NCBI RefSeq assembly: GCF_002926165.1
Contig: NZ_MAGP01000128.1
Coordinates: forward strand, 1 to 49,834
DNA: 49,834 nucleotides
Origin: Micromonospora chalcea
GTDB lineage: Bacteria; Actinomycetota; Actinomycetes; Mycobacteriales; Micromonosporaceae
Direction of reading: 5' to 3'
Below, piece after piece: positions 40,145 through 48,897 of the stretch. Below the pieces are notes generated by a model. It did no database searches. It saw only the letters and a program-made list of their open reading frames with translations, and had not been told where the DNA came from. Numbering within the stretch: position 1 is the stretch's first letter; each line of letters opens with the position of its first letter. The position numbers and the translations under genes were made by a program.

Positions 40145-41452
40145 TCAGGAGCCCAGGACCTGGGTCAAGTACGGGTTCTGGAAAAGGTTGTGGGGGTCCA
40201 GGCGGGTGCGGACGGATTGGAAGTCCGTGAATCTCGGGTAGGCGGTGGCCAGCGACTCCGCATCGCGCCAGTGCAGCTTGCCCCAGTGCGGGCGACCACC
40301 CAGCTCCGTCGCCACCTGCTCGAACGCGCGAAAATAAGGCTCGTACGGCATGCCCACGTACTGGTGCACGGCGATGTACGCCGAGTCCCGCCCGTACGAA
40401 TGGGACAGCCAGATGTCGTCGGCGGCGGTGAACCGCACCTCGACCGGGAACAGCACCTTGAAGGGCAGCCGGTCCACGATCCGGCGCAGCTCGGCGAGCG
40501 CCGTGGGCAGCGCCTCGCGCGGCAGGCCGTACTCCATCTCCACGAAGCGGACCCGGCGCGGTGTGCAGAAGACCTGGTCGGAGCGGCCGGTGTAGGTGCG
40601 TTCGGTGAGCGCGCGGGCGGAGACGGCACTGATCGTGGGGGCGAGGGCGGGTACGGCGCGGCCGAGGCGGCAGGCGCCGGCGAAGACGGTGTTGGAGAGG
40701 AACTCGTCGTCGAGCCAGCCGCGCCAGCCGGGCAGCGGCTGGTCGTCGGCGGGTACCCGGTCGTTGGTCTTGACCTGCACCCGGTCGGTGTACGGGAACC
40801 AGTAGAACTCGGCGTGGTCGTGCGCCTCGTACAGGCCGGGCAGGTCGCCGAGCACCTCGGCGAGCGGGGCGGGGCGTTCGTGCGCGCGCAGCACGAAGGC
40901 GTCGACGCAGCGCAGCGTGACCTCGACCAGTACGCCGACCGCGCCGAGCCCGACCCGGGCGGCGTCGAAGACGTCGCGGTTCTCCTCGGCCGAGCAGCGC
41001 AGCACCTCGCCGGTGCCGGTGACGAGCGTCAGCCCAGCCACGAAGGTGGACAGGCAGCCCAGTTTCGCCCCGGTGCCGTGGGTGCCGGTGGAGAGCGCGC
41101 CGGCGATGGTCTGGGCGTCGATGTCGCCGAGATTCGGCATCGCCAGGCCGTGCCCGGCGAGCAGTTCGTTGAGCGTGTGCAACGTCATTCCAGCCGGTAC
41201 GGTGACCAGGCGGCGCGCCACATCGACGGTGACGTCTGTCTCCAGTTCGGCGAGGTCGATGCGGTGCCCGTCGGCCACAGCCGTGGCGGTGAAGGAGTGG
41301 CCGCTGCCGGTGGCCCGGACGGTCCGGCCGGCCGCGGCGGCCTGACGGACCGCCTCGACGACGTCGGAGACGCTACGCGGGCGCACGGTGAGGAGCGCGG
41401 AGCTGTGCTGGTTGCCGGCCCAGTTGGACCAGGTGGCGGTGGTACCGGTCAT
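40145..41452 (-). CDS. FAD-linked oxidase (D-arabinono-1,4-lactone / alditol oxidase family)
   Basis: A 435-residue flavoprotein. The PCMH-type FAD domain is seen with RATGSGHSFTATAV, where H52 of GSGHS is the usual covalent FAD attachment site, and LNELLAGHGLAMPNLGDIDAQTIAGALSTGTHGTG (conserved stretches NLGDID and STGTHGTG). The C-terminal ALO domain ends with GGRPHWGKLH and LDPHNLFQNPYL. It oxidises an aldonolactone or polyol at C1 with oxygen as acceptor; exact substrate unknown. The ATG follows GAGGAG by eight bases. A perfect palindrome lies 22-40 bases upstream, between this gene and the divergent TetR gene. Confidence 0.92.
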   Translation of the reverse strand: MTGTTATWSNWAGNQHSSALLTVRPRSVSDVVEAVRQAAAAGRTVRATGSGHSFTATAVADGHRIDLAELETDVTVDVARRLVTVPAGMTLHTLNELLAGHGLAMPNLGDIDAQTIAGALSTGTHGTGAKLGCLSTFVAGLTLVTGTGEVLRCSAEENRDVFDAARVGLGAVGVLVEVTLRCVDAFVLRAHERPAPLAEVLGDLPGLYEAHDHAEFYWFPYTDRVQVKTNDRVPADDQPLPGWRGWLDDEFLSNTVFAGACRLGRAVPALAPTISAVSARALTERTYTGRSDQVFCTPRRVRFVEMEYGLPREALPTALAELRRIVDRLPFKVLFPVEVRFTAADDIWLSHSYGRDSAYIAVHQYVGMPYEPYFRAFEQVATELGGRPHWGKLHWRDAESLATAYPRFTDFQSVRTRLDPHNLFQNPYLTQVLGS

Positions 41453-41473
41453 CGCGGCCACTCCTCGACATGA

Positions 41474-41492
41474 ATATGAACTGAATTCATAT
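41474..41492. promoter_or_regulatory. Palindromic operator candidate, TetR/oxidase intergenic region
   Basis: ATATGAA - CTGAA - TTCATAT, a perfect 7-base inverted repeat over 19 bases, AT-rich against its surroundings, just upstream of the oxidase ribosome binding site. It is a likely binding site for the divergently encoded TetR regulator. GGTAAATACC at about 41508-41517 is a second short palindrome. Confidence 0.6.
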
Positions 41493-41602
41493 CAGGAACG
41501 TTGTGCCTGGTAAATACCGCAATCGAGCCCGGCTCGTTGTACCGGTAGTCACAGACTCGTGACGTGCAGATATGTTCATCCGTCGAAGGGGGGTGGCGCC
41601 GA

Positions 41603-42256
41603 GTGTCCACACCAGCCGCCACGACCGGGCCGCTGCGTCGGGTACCGGTGCAGGGTCGAAGTGTCGCGCGGGTCCAGCGGATGCTGGACGCCTGCGCCGA
41701 GCTCGTCGACGAGGTGGGGTACGAAGGGCTGACCACGACCCTGCTCGCCGAGCGCGCCGAGGTGGCGATCGGGTCGGTGTACCAGTTCTTTCCGGACAAG
41801 CGGGCCATCGTGCAGGCGCTGACGCTGCGGACCATGGAGTCCTACCTCCAGCGGCTCGACGAGCGGTTCGCGTCGGACGATCTGACGCACTGGTGGGACG
41901 GCGTCGACGCGGCGATCGACGAGTACATCTCGATGCACCGCACCGTCCCCGGTTTCCGTACCCTGCACTTCGGCGACGTGGTCGACCTGCATCTGCTGGA
42001 CGACCAGCGGGACAACAACGGGGTCATCGCGGAGCAGCTCGCCCGCGTACTCACCGAGCGTTTCGGCCTGGCCGGGGTGCCCGACCTGCGGTTCCACCTG
42101 GAGGTCGCGGTCGAGGCGGCCGACGCCCTGATCAAGCTGGCCTTCCGCCGCCGCACCGACGGCGACGAGCGGGTGCTGGTCGAGGCGAAGGCCCTCATCC
42201 GGGAGTACCTGCACCGGCAGGTCAACGCTCCCACGGAGGCCGTGTCCCAGGGCTGA
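41603..42256 (+). CDS. TetR family transcriptional regulator
   Basis: A 217-residue regulator. The helix-turn-helix lies at about residues 22-68 (MLDACAELVDEVGYEGLTT, AERAEVAIGSVYQFFPDKRAIVQAL), the standard TetR signature. The ligand domain follows (DDLTHWWDGVDAAIDEYISM and on). The GTG start has AAGGGGGG upstream; the frame is open 13 codons further. It diverges from the FAD oxidase with a 150-base gap holding an operator-like palindrome, so it probably represses the oxidase and itself. The inducer is unknown. Confidence 0.92.
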   Translation: MSTPAATTGPLRRVPVQGRSVARVQRMLDACAELVDEVGYEGLTTTLLAERAEVAIGSVYQFFPDKRAIVQALTLRTMESYLQRLDERFASDDLTHWWDGVDAAIDEYISMHRTVPGFRTLHFGDVVDLHLLDDQRDNNGVIAEQLARVLTERFGLAGVPDLRFHLEVAVEAADALIKLAFRRRTDGDERVLVEAKALIREYLHRQVNAPTEAVSQG

Positions 42257-42269
42257 GCGGCACGCCGAG

Positions 42270-42301
42270 CGGCGGGTTCCCGGGTGCGCCGGGGCCCGCC
42301 G
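42270..42301. terminator. Possible convergent hairpin
   Basis: CGGCGGGTTCCCGG can pair with CCGGGGCCCGCCG (with G-U pairs and a bulge) in the 64-base gap between the convergent TetR and deaminase/aldolase genes. Confidence 0.4.
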
Positions 42302-42320
42302 TCGTCACGCCGGCGGCGGG

Positions 42321-43529
42321 TCAGAGGAAGGCGTGGCCCTCGCCCCGGTAGGTGGGCACCGTCGCGACCACCGCGTCCCCGTCGACCAGGTGCACCTCGT
42401 TGACGTGCTCGCACATCTCGCCGGCCTTGGCGTGGCGGAACCACACCCGGTCACCGACCCGCAGGCCGTCCGCGGCGTCCCCGGCGAGCGGCGTCTGCAC
42501 CTCACCGGCGCCCTCCGCGCCGAGCAGCTTCAGGCCGTCCGGCAGCCAGGGCCGGGGCAGCCGGCTGCTCGCCGCCTGGCCGGAGGCGATCCAGCCGCCG
42601 CCGAGCACCGTCGCCAGCCCGGGCGCCGGGCGGCGGACCACCGCGCAGGCGAAGAACGCCGCCGGGGTCGGCCGCCAGGCACGGTACGCGTCGAACAGCG
42701 TCGGCCCGTACAGGCCGGAGCCCGCGGTGACCTCGGTGACCGCGGGGTCGGCGCTGGTGGCGGCCACGCTGCCGGTGCCGCCGCCGTTGACGAACTCCAG
42801 GTCGGCGTGTTCGCGTACCGCGGCGACCGCGTCCGAGCGGCGGGCCAGCAGTTCCCGGTACGACCCGCGCTGCGCGACCCGGATCGCCGAGCCGAGCACC
42901 GCCTGCCCGGGTGGCGCGTCGCCCAGACCGGCGATCTGCGCCTCGTACGACATCAGGCCGACCAGCCGGAAGCCCGGCCGGGCGGCGACGGCGGCGGCGA
43001 GCGCGCCGGCCGCCGTGGCGCTGTGCACCGGGGAGCGGCGCACGCCGACGTGCACCCGGCCCCGCAGCGGCCGCCAGGAGGCGTCCAGGTCGAGGCAGAT
43101 CCGCAGCGCGGGGCGGCGCGCGGGCGGGCAGACCTGGTCGATCAGGTCGAGCTGGGCGGGGTCGTCGACCATCAGCGTCACCGCGTCGGTGAGCGCCGGG
43201 TCGGCGGCCAGTTCGGCGAGGCCGGCCCGGTGCGCCGTCGGGTACGCCACCAGCACGTCGTCGCTGACGCCGGAGCGGGCGAGCCAGACCGCCTCGGGCA
43301 GGGTGAAGGCCATCACGCCCTGCCAGCCGGGGCGGCCGAGCACGCGGGTCAGCAGTTCGCGGACCCGTACCGACTTGCTCGCCACGCGCAGCGGCTTGCC
43401 GTCGGCCCGGCCGGTCAGCGCGCCGGCGTTGGCGTCGAACGCGGAGAGGTCGACCACCGCGTACGGCGGGTCGAGGTGAGCGGTCGCCCGGTCGAGACGC
43501 TCGCGAAGTTTGTCACGGTCGATGGCCAC
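42321..43529 (-). CDS. Amino acid deaminase/aldolase (D-threonine aldolase-like, PLP)
   Basis: A 402-residue fold-type III PLP enzyme. The N-terminal alanine racemase-like barrel carries the PLP lysine K52 in LRVASKSVR; FVNGGGTGS binds the cofactor phosphate. The C-terminal domain ends with WFRHAKAGEMCEHVNEVHLV, whose His and Cys form the divalent metal site of D-threonine aldolase/D-serine dehydratase relatives. It should act on a beta-hydroxy D-amino acid. A TAGCGT hexamer (43536-43541) six bases before the GTG suggests a leaderless mRNA. Its neighbour on the same strand beyond TetR is the sugar oxidase, a pairing that recurs in actinomycetes (from memory). Confidence 0.9.
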   Translation of the reverse strand: MAIDRDKLRERLDRATAHLDPPYAVVDLSAFDANAGALTGRADGKPLRVASKSVRVRELLTRVLGRPGWQGVMAFTLPEAVWLARSGVSDDVLVAYPTAHRAGLAELAADPALTDAVTLMVDDPAQLDLIDQVCPPARRPALRICLDLDASWRPLRGRVHVGVRRSPVHSATAAGALAAAVAARPGFRLVGLMSYEAQIAGLGDAPPGQAVLGSAIRVAQRGSYRELLARRSDAVAAVREHADLEFVNGGGTGSVAATSADPAVTEVTAGSGLYGPTLFDAYRAWRPTPAAFFACAVVRRPAPGLATVLGGGWIASGQAASSRLPRPWLPDGLKLLGAEGAGEVQTPLAGDAADGLRVGDRVWFRHAKAGEMCEHVNEVHLVDGDAVVATVPTYRGEGHAFL

Positions 43530-43677
43530 GTCTGCACGCTAACTGTCTGGGCGAGAATGCGAAATACCCTCGCGTCTGTCCGGGCTGCGGGCGGTGGTCC
43601 CGGCGGCCTAGGCTCAGCGAGCAGGTGAATGTCGCGCAGGCCTGCTCCTCCCGCGCGACTAGAGTGTTCCACCGGGG

Positions 43678-45903
43678 ATGCCCAGACCTGGGCCGGCACG
43701 TGGAGGTACGGCCATCGAAAGCCAGAACAACGGCGAGTCGCCCGGCGTGTCGTCGCCCGGGACAGCCGCCGACCACTCCGGCGTCGCCGCCATCCGCTCG
43801 GTGCTGCGCATCCGGCCGTTCCGCAGGCTGTGGATCGTCCTCAGCGCCGCCTCCTTCGGCGACTGGCTCGGTCTGCTCGCCACCGCGCTGTTCGCCGCGT
43901 CCCAGGTCTCCGGCAGCACCGCCCAGGGCGCCGCGTTCGGCGGTGTGACAGCGATCCGGCTGCTCCCGGCGCTGGTGCTCGGGCCGGTGGCGGGCGTGTT
44001 CGCCGACCGGTTCGACCGCCGGTGGACGATGGTCATCTGCGACCTGCTGCGCTTCGTGCTGTTCGCCTCGATCCCGCTCTACGCGCTGACCGGCGCCGCC
44101 GGCGGGCTGGTGGTCGGCTGGGCGCTGATCGCCACGTTCCTGATCGAGTCGATCACGCTGATGTGGATCCCGGCCAAGGAAGCGGCGGTTCCCAACCTCA
44201 TCCCGCGTACCCGGCTGGAAGCGGCGAACCAGCTCACGCTGATCACCACGTACGGCCTCACGCCGGTGGCCGCGGCCATCGCGCTGGCCGTGCTGGACCG
44301 CGGCGTCCGCGGCGCGGTCGGCGGCGACCTGCCGAACTGGGCCGAGCCGGCCCAGCTCGCGCTCTGGTTCAACGCGTTCTCCCGGCTGGCCACCGCGCTC
44401 GTGGTGGCGTTCGGGATCAAGGAGATCAGCCACGCCCAGCGCGGCGAGGCCGAGCGCTCCGAGCAGAGCATGTTCCGGCAGTTCTCCGAGGGCTGGAAGT
44501 ACATCGGCCAGACCCCGCTCGTCCGCGGCCTGGTGCTGGGCATCTTCGGCGCGTTCGCCGGCGGCGGCATCGTGGTCGGCACGGCCAAGTTCTTCGCCAA
44601 CTCGCTCGGCGCCGGTGACGCCGCGTTCTCGCTGCTCTTCGGCGCGATCTTCGTCGGCCTGGCGCTCGGCATCGGCCTCGGCCCGATGATCGTGCGGGAC
44701 ATGTCCCGCCGCCGCTGGTTCGGCATGAGCATCGTGCTCGCCAGCGCCTCGGTGCTGGTGCTCGCGTTCGCCATCCACCTGTCGATGGCCATCCTCGGCG
44801 CGATCCTGGTCGGCGCGGGCGCCGGCATGGCGTTCCTGGCCGGCACCACGCTGCTCGGCGGCGAGGTCGCCGACGAGGTACGCGGGCGCGTCTTCGCGGT
44901 GGTGCAGATCGGCACCCGGCTGGTGCTGATCCTCGCCATCGCGCTCAGCAGCCTCCTGGTCGGCGTCGGCGGCTCCCGCCAGCTCACCATCGCCGACCTG
45001 GGCATCTCCATCTCCTCGACCCGCCTGCTGCTGCTCGCCGCCGGCGCGGCCGGCATCATCGCCGGCATCAGCGCGTTCGGCCAGATGGACGACAAGAAGG
45101 GCGTGCCGGTCCTCGCCGACCTGTGGGGCTCGATCCGGGGCCGCCCGCTGATGCCGGCCGAGCCGTTCGTCTCCAGCGGTCTCTTCGTGGTCTTCGAGGG
45201 CGGCGAGGGCGCCGGCAAGTCCACCCAGCTCGCCGTGCTCGCCGAGCGCCTGCGCGCGCAGGGGCGGGACGTGGTGGTCACCCGCGAGCCGGGCGCCACA
45301 CCGGTCGGTGAGCGGATCCGCTCGCTGGTGCTTGACACCGGCACGGACGAGGCGCCGTCGCCACGCGCCGAGGCGCTGCTCTACGCCGCCGACCGGGCGC
45401 ACCACGTCGCGACTGTCGTCCGCCCGGCGCTCGTGCGCGGCGCGGTGGTGATCAGTGACCGGTACGTCGACTCGTCGCTCGCCTACCAGGGCGCCGGCCG
45501 GACGCTGCCGGTGGACGAGGTCTCCTGGCTCTCGTCCTGGGCCACCGGCGGGCTCAAGCCCGATCTGGTGGTGCTGCTCGACGTCGAGCCGCGTACCGGC
45601 CTGAGCCGGGTGGAGACGCGCAACGAGGGGGCCGACCGGCTGGAGGCCGAGTCGCTGACGTTCCACGAGCGCGTCCGGTACGCCTTCCTCGACCTGGCCG
45701 CCGGTGACCCGAAGCGTTACCTCGTGCTCGACGCGTCCCGGCCGGTGGACGAGATCGCCGACGCGGTGGCCCGCCGGGTGGGTGAGTTCCTCGCCGACCC
45801 GGGCGGGATCGTGCACCCGCGTCCGGCGCAGGGTCCGGACACCTCGGTCCAGCCCGAGTTATCCGACGCGGAGCTGGTGACGATGGAGCAACCCCGAAGA
45901 TGA
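43678..45903 (+). CDS. tmk: MFS transporter-like / thymidylate kinase fusion
   Basis: A 741-residue two-domain protein. Residues about 40-475 form a 12-helix MFS-like membrane domain (FRRLWIVLSAASFGDWLGLL, VAGVFADRFDRRW). Residues about 500-705 are a complete thymidylate kinase: P-loop FEGGEGAGKST (about 505), TREPG, DRYVDSSLAYQGAGR and PDLVVLLDVE. The kinase makes dTDP from dTMP. The membrane domain's substrate is unknown. The same fusion occurs in Streptomyces (SCO3542 region, from memory). The start is uncertain: ATG 43678 has no ribosome binding site but TAGAGT 12 bases upstream; GGAGG at 43702-43706 points to a site near codon 12 with no standard start. Its stop overlaps holB. Confidence 0.93.
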   Translation: MPRPGPARGGTAIESQNNGESPGVSSPGTAADHSGVAAIRSVLRIRPFRRLWIVLSAASFGDWLGLLATALFAASQVSGSTAQGAAFGGVTAIRLLPALVLGPVAGVFADRFDRRWTMVICDLLRFVLFASIPLYALTGAAGGLVVGWALIATFLIESITLMWIPAKEAAVPNLIPRTRLEAANQLTLITTYGLTPVAAAIALAVLDRGVRGAVGGDLPNWAEPAQLALWFNAFSRLATALVVAFGIKEISHAQRGEAERSEQSMFRQFSEGWKYIGQTPLVRGLVLGIFGAFAGGGIVVGTAKFFANSLGAGDAAFSLLFGAIFVGLALGIGLGPMIVRDMSRRRWFGMSIVLASASVLVLAFAIHLSMAILGAILVGAGAGMAFLAGTTLLGGEVADEVRGRVFAVVQIGTRLVLILAIALSSLLVGVGGSRQLTIADLGISISSTRLLLLAAGAAGIIAGISAFGQMDDKKGVPVLADLWGSIRGRPLMPAEPFVSSGLFVVFEGGEGAGKSTQLAVLAERLRAQGRDVVVTREPGATPVGERIRSLVLDTGTDEAPSPRAEALLYAADRAHHVATVVRPALVRGAVVISDRYVDSSLAYQGAGRTLPVDEVSWLSSWATGGLKPDLVVLLDVEPRTGLSRVETRNEGADRLEAESLTFHERVRYAFLDLAAGDPKRYLVLDASRPVDEIADAVARRVGEFLADPGGIVHPRPAQGPDTSVQPELSDAELVTMEQPRR

Positions 45904-47198
45904 CCGACGTCTTCGGCGATCTGGTCGGGCAGGACGAGGCGGTGGACACGCTGCGGCGGGCCGCCGCCTCGGCCGCCGCGCTGCTGCGCGCCGCCGTGCC
46001 CGTCGCGGCCGGCGCGCCGGCGGGCGGGTACGACGACCTCGACGCGCTCGCCGAGGAGTTCGACGGCACCGACGCCGACTCAGGTCCGGCACCCGCCGCT
46101 GAAGCCGATCCCGGCGCCGGGATGACCCACGCCTGGATCTTCACCGGGCCGCCCGGATCCGGCCGGTCGGTGGCCGCCCGCGCGTTCGCCGCCGCCCTGC
46201 AGTGCGTGCACGGCACCGGATGCGGCAGCTGCCCCGGCTGTCACACCACGCTCACCGGCACGCACGCCGACGTGCGCCTCGTCGTCCCGGACGGGCTCTC
46301 CATCGGTGTCGGCGAGATGCGCGCGCTGGTGCTCAGGGCGGCGAGCACGCCGTCCGGTGGCCGGTGGCAGGTAGTGATCATCGAGGACGCCGACCGGCTC
46401 ACCGAGGCCGCCGGCAACGCGCTGCTCAAGGCGATCGAGGAGCCGCCGCCGCGTACCGTCTTCCTGCTCTGCGCCCCGTCCACCCACCCGGACGACATCT
46501 CCGTGACCATCCGGTCGCGCTGCCGCGTCGTACCGTTGCGCCAGCCGCCGCCGGCCGCGGTGGCCGAGGTGCTGGTCCGCCGGGACGGCATCGCGCCGGA
46601 CGTGGCCGAGTGGGCCGCGGCGGCCGCGCAGGGGCACGTGGGCCGGGCCCGGCGGCTGGCCCGCGACCCGGAGGCCCGGCAGCGGCGCGACGCGGTGCTG
46701 GCCGTGCCGCGCCGGCTGACCGGCGTGGGCGCGGCGTTCGACGCCGCCTCGGCGCTGATCGAGGCCGCCGAGGCGGAGGCCGCCGCCTCGGTCGTCGAGA
46801 TCGACGAGGCGGAGCGTACGGCGTTGCAGACCGCGCTCGGTGCGGGCGGCACCGGCCGGGGCGCGGCCGGCGCCATGCGCGGCGCGGCCGGCCAGCTCAA
46901 GGATCTGGAGAAGCGGCAGAAGTCGCGGGCCACCCGTGCCCAGCGGGACGCGCTCGACCGGGCGCTTGTCGACCTGGCCGGGTTCTACCGGGACGCGCTC
47001 ACCATGGCGTTGCGGGCGCCGGTCGCCCCGGTGCACACCGACACCGCGGCGCTGGCCGGCGCGGGCGCGCAGAAGTGGGACGCCGAGGGCTCGCTGCGCC
47101 GTCTGGAGGCGGTGCTGGAGTGCCGGGCGGCGATCGAGGCGAACGTCAAGCCGCGGATCGCGGTGGAGGCGATGATGCTCGCCCTCTGGCGCGGCTGA
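45900..47198 (+). CDS. holB: DNA polymerase III subunit delta'
   Basis: A 432-residue clamp-loader subunit. The AAA+ domain has Walker A GPPGSGRS with Arg in place of the catalytic Lys, as expected for the non-hydrolysing delta' subunit; a Cys4-type zinc module (CVHGTGCGSCPGCH); IIEDADRLTEAAGNALLKAIEEPPP (split conserved region with Walker B-like IIEDADRL); and the SRC motif in TIRSRCRVV. An insertion of about 40 Ala/Gly/Asp-rich residues after the first helix is common in actinobacteria. The ATG overlaps the stop of the tmk fusion (ATGA). Confidence 0.94.
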   Translation: MTDVFGDLVGQDEAVDTLRRAAASAAALLRAAVPVAAGAPAGGYDDLDALAEEFDGTDADSGPAPAAEADPGAGMTHAWIFTGPPGSGRSVAARAFAAALQCVHGTGCGSCPGCHTTLTGTHADVRLVVPDGLSIGVGEMRALVLRAASTPSGGRWQVVIIEDADRLTEAAGNALLKAIEEPPPRTVFLLCAPSTHPDDISVTIRSRCRVVPLRQPPPAAVAEVLVRRDGIAPDVAEWAAAAAQGHVGRARRLARDPEARQRRDAVLAVPRRLTGVGAAFDAASALIEAAEAEAAASVVEIDEAERTALQTALGAGGTGRGAAGAMRGAAGQLKDLEKRQKSRATRAQRDALDRALVDLAGFYRDALTMALRAPVAPVHTDTAALAGAGAQKWDAEGSLRRLEAVLECRAAIEANVKPRIAVEAMMLALWRG

Positions 47199-47333
47199 CC
47201 CACGCCCGCTCCACGCTGTCCACAGGGCATCGACACGCGCGATTGGCGTGCGGTACGGTCCCCGGTGATGCCGCCGTGATCGAGGCGGCACGCTCAGTGA
47301 TGTTGGGGCCGACCGGCCGGGAGGAGTCCGCCG
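47199..47333 (+). promoter_or_regulatory. Upstream region of the second type VII secretion cassette
   Basis: A 135-base gap after holB. It contains CTGTCCACA (47216-47224), a DnaA-box-like nonamer, and TACGGT (about 47252-47257) as a possible -10. The next ATG has its own GGGAGGAG. Confidence 0.35.
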
Positions 47334-47663
47334 ATGCCGCGGGGCGAGATCGACGAGGCCTGGATCGAGGAGGCGTTGCGGCGCTACCGCCGCATCGAGA
47401 ACCTGCAGGCCGAGTTCGACCAGGCGGTGGCCACTGTCGAGGTCACCGTCCGCTCGCCCGACGGCCTTGTCGAGGTGGTGGTGACAGCCGGTGGGCGCAT
47501 CACCGACGTGCGTTTCCTCGGGCCGCTGCACCACCGCAGCCCACGTGACGTGGCCGGGTCGGTGCAGGCGGCGGTCACCGCCGCCGCCGACGCGGCGCAG
47601 TGGGCGCGGGAGAAGCTGCACAACGAGACGTTCGCGGCCTACCGGCCGCTGGCGGGAGCCTGA
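47334..47663 (+). CDS. YbaB/EbfC-like protein of a type VII secretion cassette
   Basis: A 109-residue protein with an N-terminal helix (IDEAWIEEALRRYRRIENLQ), a central beta hairpin (VEVTVRSPDGLVEVVVTAGGRITDVRF) and a C-terminal helix: the YbaB/EbfC fold. In actinobacteria such proteins frequently accompany ESX-type substrate genes (EspL-like), and may act as a chaperone or DNA-binding regulator. GGGAGGAG precedes the ATG. It is separated from the EspC-like gene by one base, so the three genes form a unit. Confidence 0.85.
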   Translation: MPRGEIDEAWIEEALRRYRRIENLQAEFDQAVATVEVTVRSPDGLVEVVVTAGGRITDVRFLGPLHHRSPRDVAGSVQAAVTAAADAAQWAREKLHNETFAAYRPLAGA

Positions 47664-47664
47664 C

Positions 47665-47970
47665 ATGGAGACGCTGCGCGCCCTGGCCGCCCGCCTCGAC
47701 GAGGCCGGCGCGACCCTCGCCACGCTGGCCCGCACGGTCACCGCCACCGACCCGCCGCACCCCGCGTTCGGCGCGCACGCCGCCGGCCGGCCCGGTGAGG
47801 TGGGCCGCGCGCTGCACCGGCAGTGGACCGCCGCCACCGCCGACCGGGCGCGCGAGGCACAGGCTGCCGCCGTCCGGCTGGCCGCCGCCGCGGCCGCGCT
47901 GCGCAGCGCCGCCGACCGCTATGCCGCCGCCGACGACGGCGTGGCCCGGCGGCTGGCCCGGGAGGCCTGA
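47665..47970 (+). CDS. EspC-like type VII secretion target
   Basis: A 101-residue, Ala-rich two-helix protein (METLRALAARLDEAGATLAT; later AREAQAAAVRLAAAAAALRS). Near the C-terminus YAAAD (residues 86-90) matches the YxxxD/E type VII export signal. Size and helix-turn-helix layout fit the EspC (PF10824) group, where one W (QWTAATA) marks the turn. It probably pairs with the next gene product for export. Its stop shares a base with the next ATG (TGATG). Confidence 0.75.
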   Translation: METLRALAARLDEAGATLATLARTVTATDPPHPAFGAHAAGRPGEVGRALHRQWTAATADRAREAQAAAVRLAAAAAALRSAADRYAAADDGVARRLAREA

Positions 47971-48638
47971 TGGACGCGCTCGACCGCCTCGCGGAGCCGG
48001 GGCTCGACCTGCTCGCCCGCGTCGACACGCTGCTCGCCGCCGGCGCGCCCGAGGGCCACCGCCTCTGGCCGCTGCTGCGCCGCATGCAGGTGCTCCCCGG
48101 CGCGGCCGTGCGCGAGTTCCTCGACCTGCACCCCGCGCCGCTGACCGACGCCGGCCACGCCGTGCGCCGGCTCGTCCGGGGGTACGACGACACCTGCGCC
48201 CTGCTCGGCGACCAGGTCGCCTGGTCCGGCGCCGCCGCGTCGGCGTACGACGAGGCGCGCGCAACACTGCTCCGGCACCTGGACGAGGGGCCGGAGAGCC
48301 TGGTCGGGCGGCTGGAGTCGACGGCGAGTTACGCGGACGCGCTGGCCGGCTGGGTGGAGGGCAGCCGGGTCGCGCTGGCCCGCGCGCTGGCCGAGGTGCT
48401 GGGTTCGTCCGAGGCGGTCGCCGTGCACGCGGCGACCCGGCCCGGCGTCCACGCCGGACCGGCCGGGGCGTCGGCCGCGGCCGAGATCGCCACCCGGATC
48501 CTGGGCGTGCTCGGAGTCGCCTACGACGGCGCCGAGACGCTGCTGCGTCAGTGGGGGCCGAGCCTCGCCGAGACGGTCTGGCGGGATCGGCCGGCGGTCG
48601 CGCCGCACTACGGCGGCACCACCCGAATCGGCTACTGA
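47970..48638 (+). CDS. WXG-like type VII secretion-associated protein
   Basis: A 222-residue, mostly helical protein. W85-S-G87 in QVAWSGAAASAYDEARATLL is a typical WXG turn, placing a WXG100-like hairpin at about residues 40-150. A C-terminal extension (about 150-222: ATRILGVLGVAYDGAETLLRQW) follows. It resembles the long partner in EspC/WXG-like pairs, presumably forming a heterodimer with the preceding gene product. No signal peptide. Translationally coupled to the EspC-like gene. A 259-base gap separates it from the ricT gene. Confidence 0.78.
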   Translation: MDALDRLAEPGLDLLARVDTLLAAGAPEGHRLWPLLRRMQVLPGAAVREFLDLHPAPLTDAGHAVRRLVRGYDDTCALLGDQVAWSGAAASAYDEARATLLRHLDEGPESLVGRLESTASYADALAGWVEGSRVALARALAEVLGSSEAVAVHAATRPGVHAGPAGASAAAEIATRILGVLGVAYDGAETLLRQWGPSLAETVWRDRPAVAPHYGGTTRIGY

Positions 48639-48897
48639 CGGTCCACGGCGCCGCGCGCCGGACCGGCCGTGGCCGGGCAACGGCGGCGACGCCGTGGACT
48701 TCCCCTGCACCCCCCGCAGGTATGTCTTCACTCAACGCTGTCGGCAGACGCTTGTCCCGGCGGCGGGCGAGGTTTCAGCCGTCCGGGCGAGGCGAAGGGG
48801 CGATTCGGCCGGGTCGACGGAGCCGATCGCCGCTGTCGGTGACCGTACGGCGACCGCCCGCCGTACGGCGGGCCCCGATCCGCGTAGGGTGGGGCGC

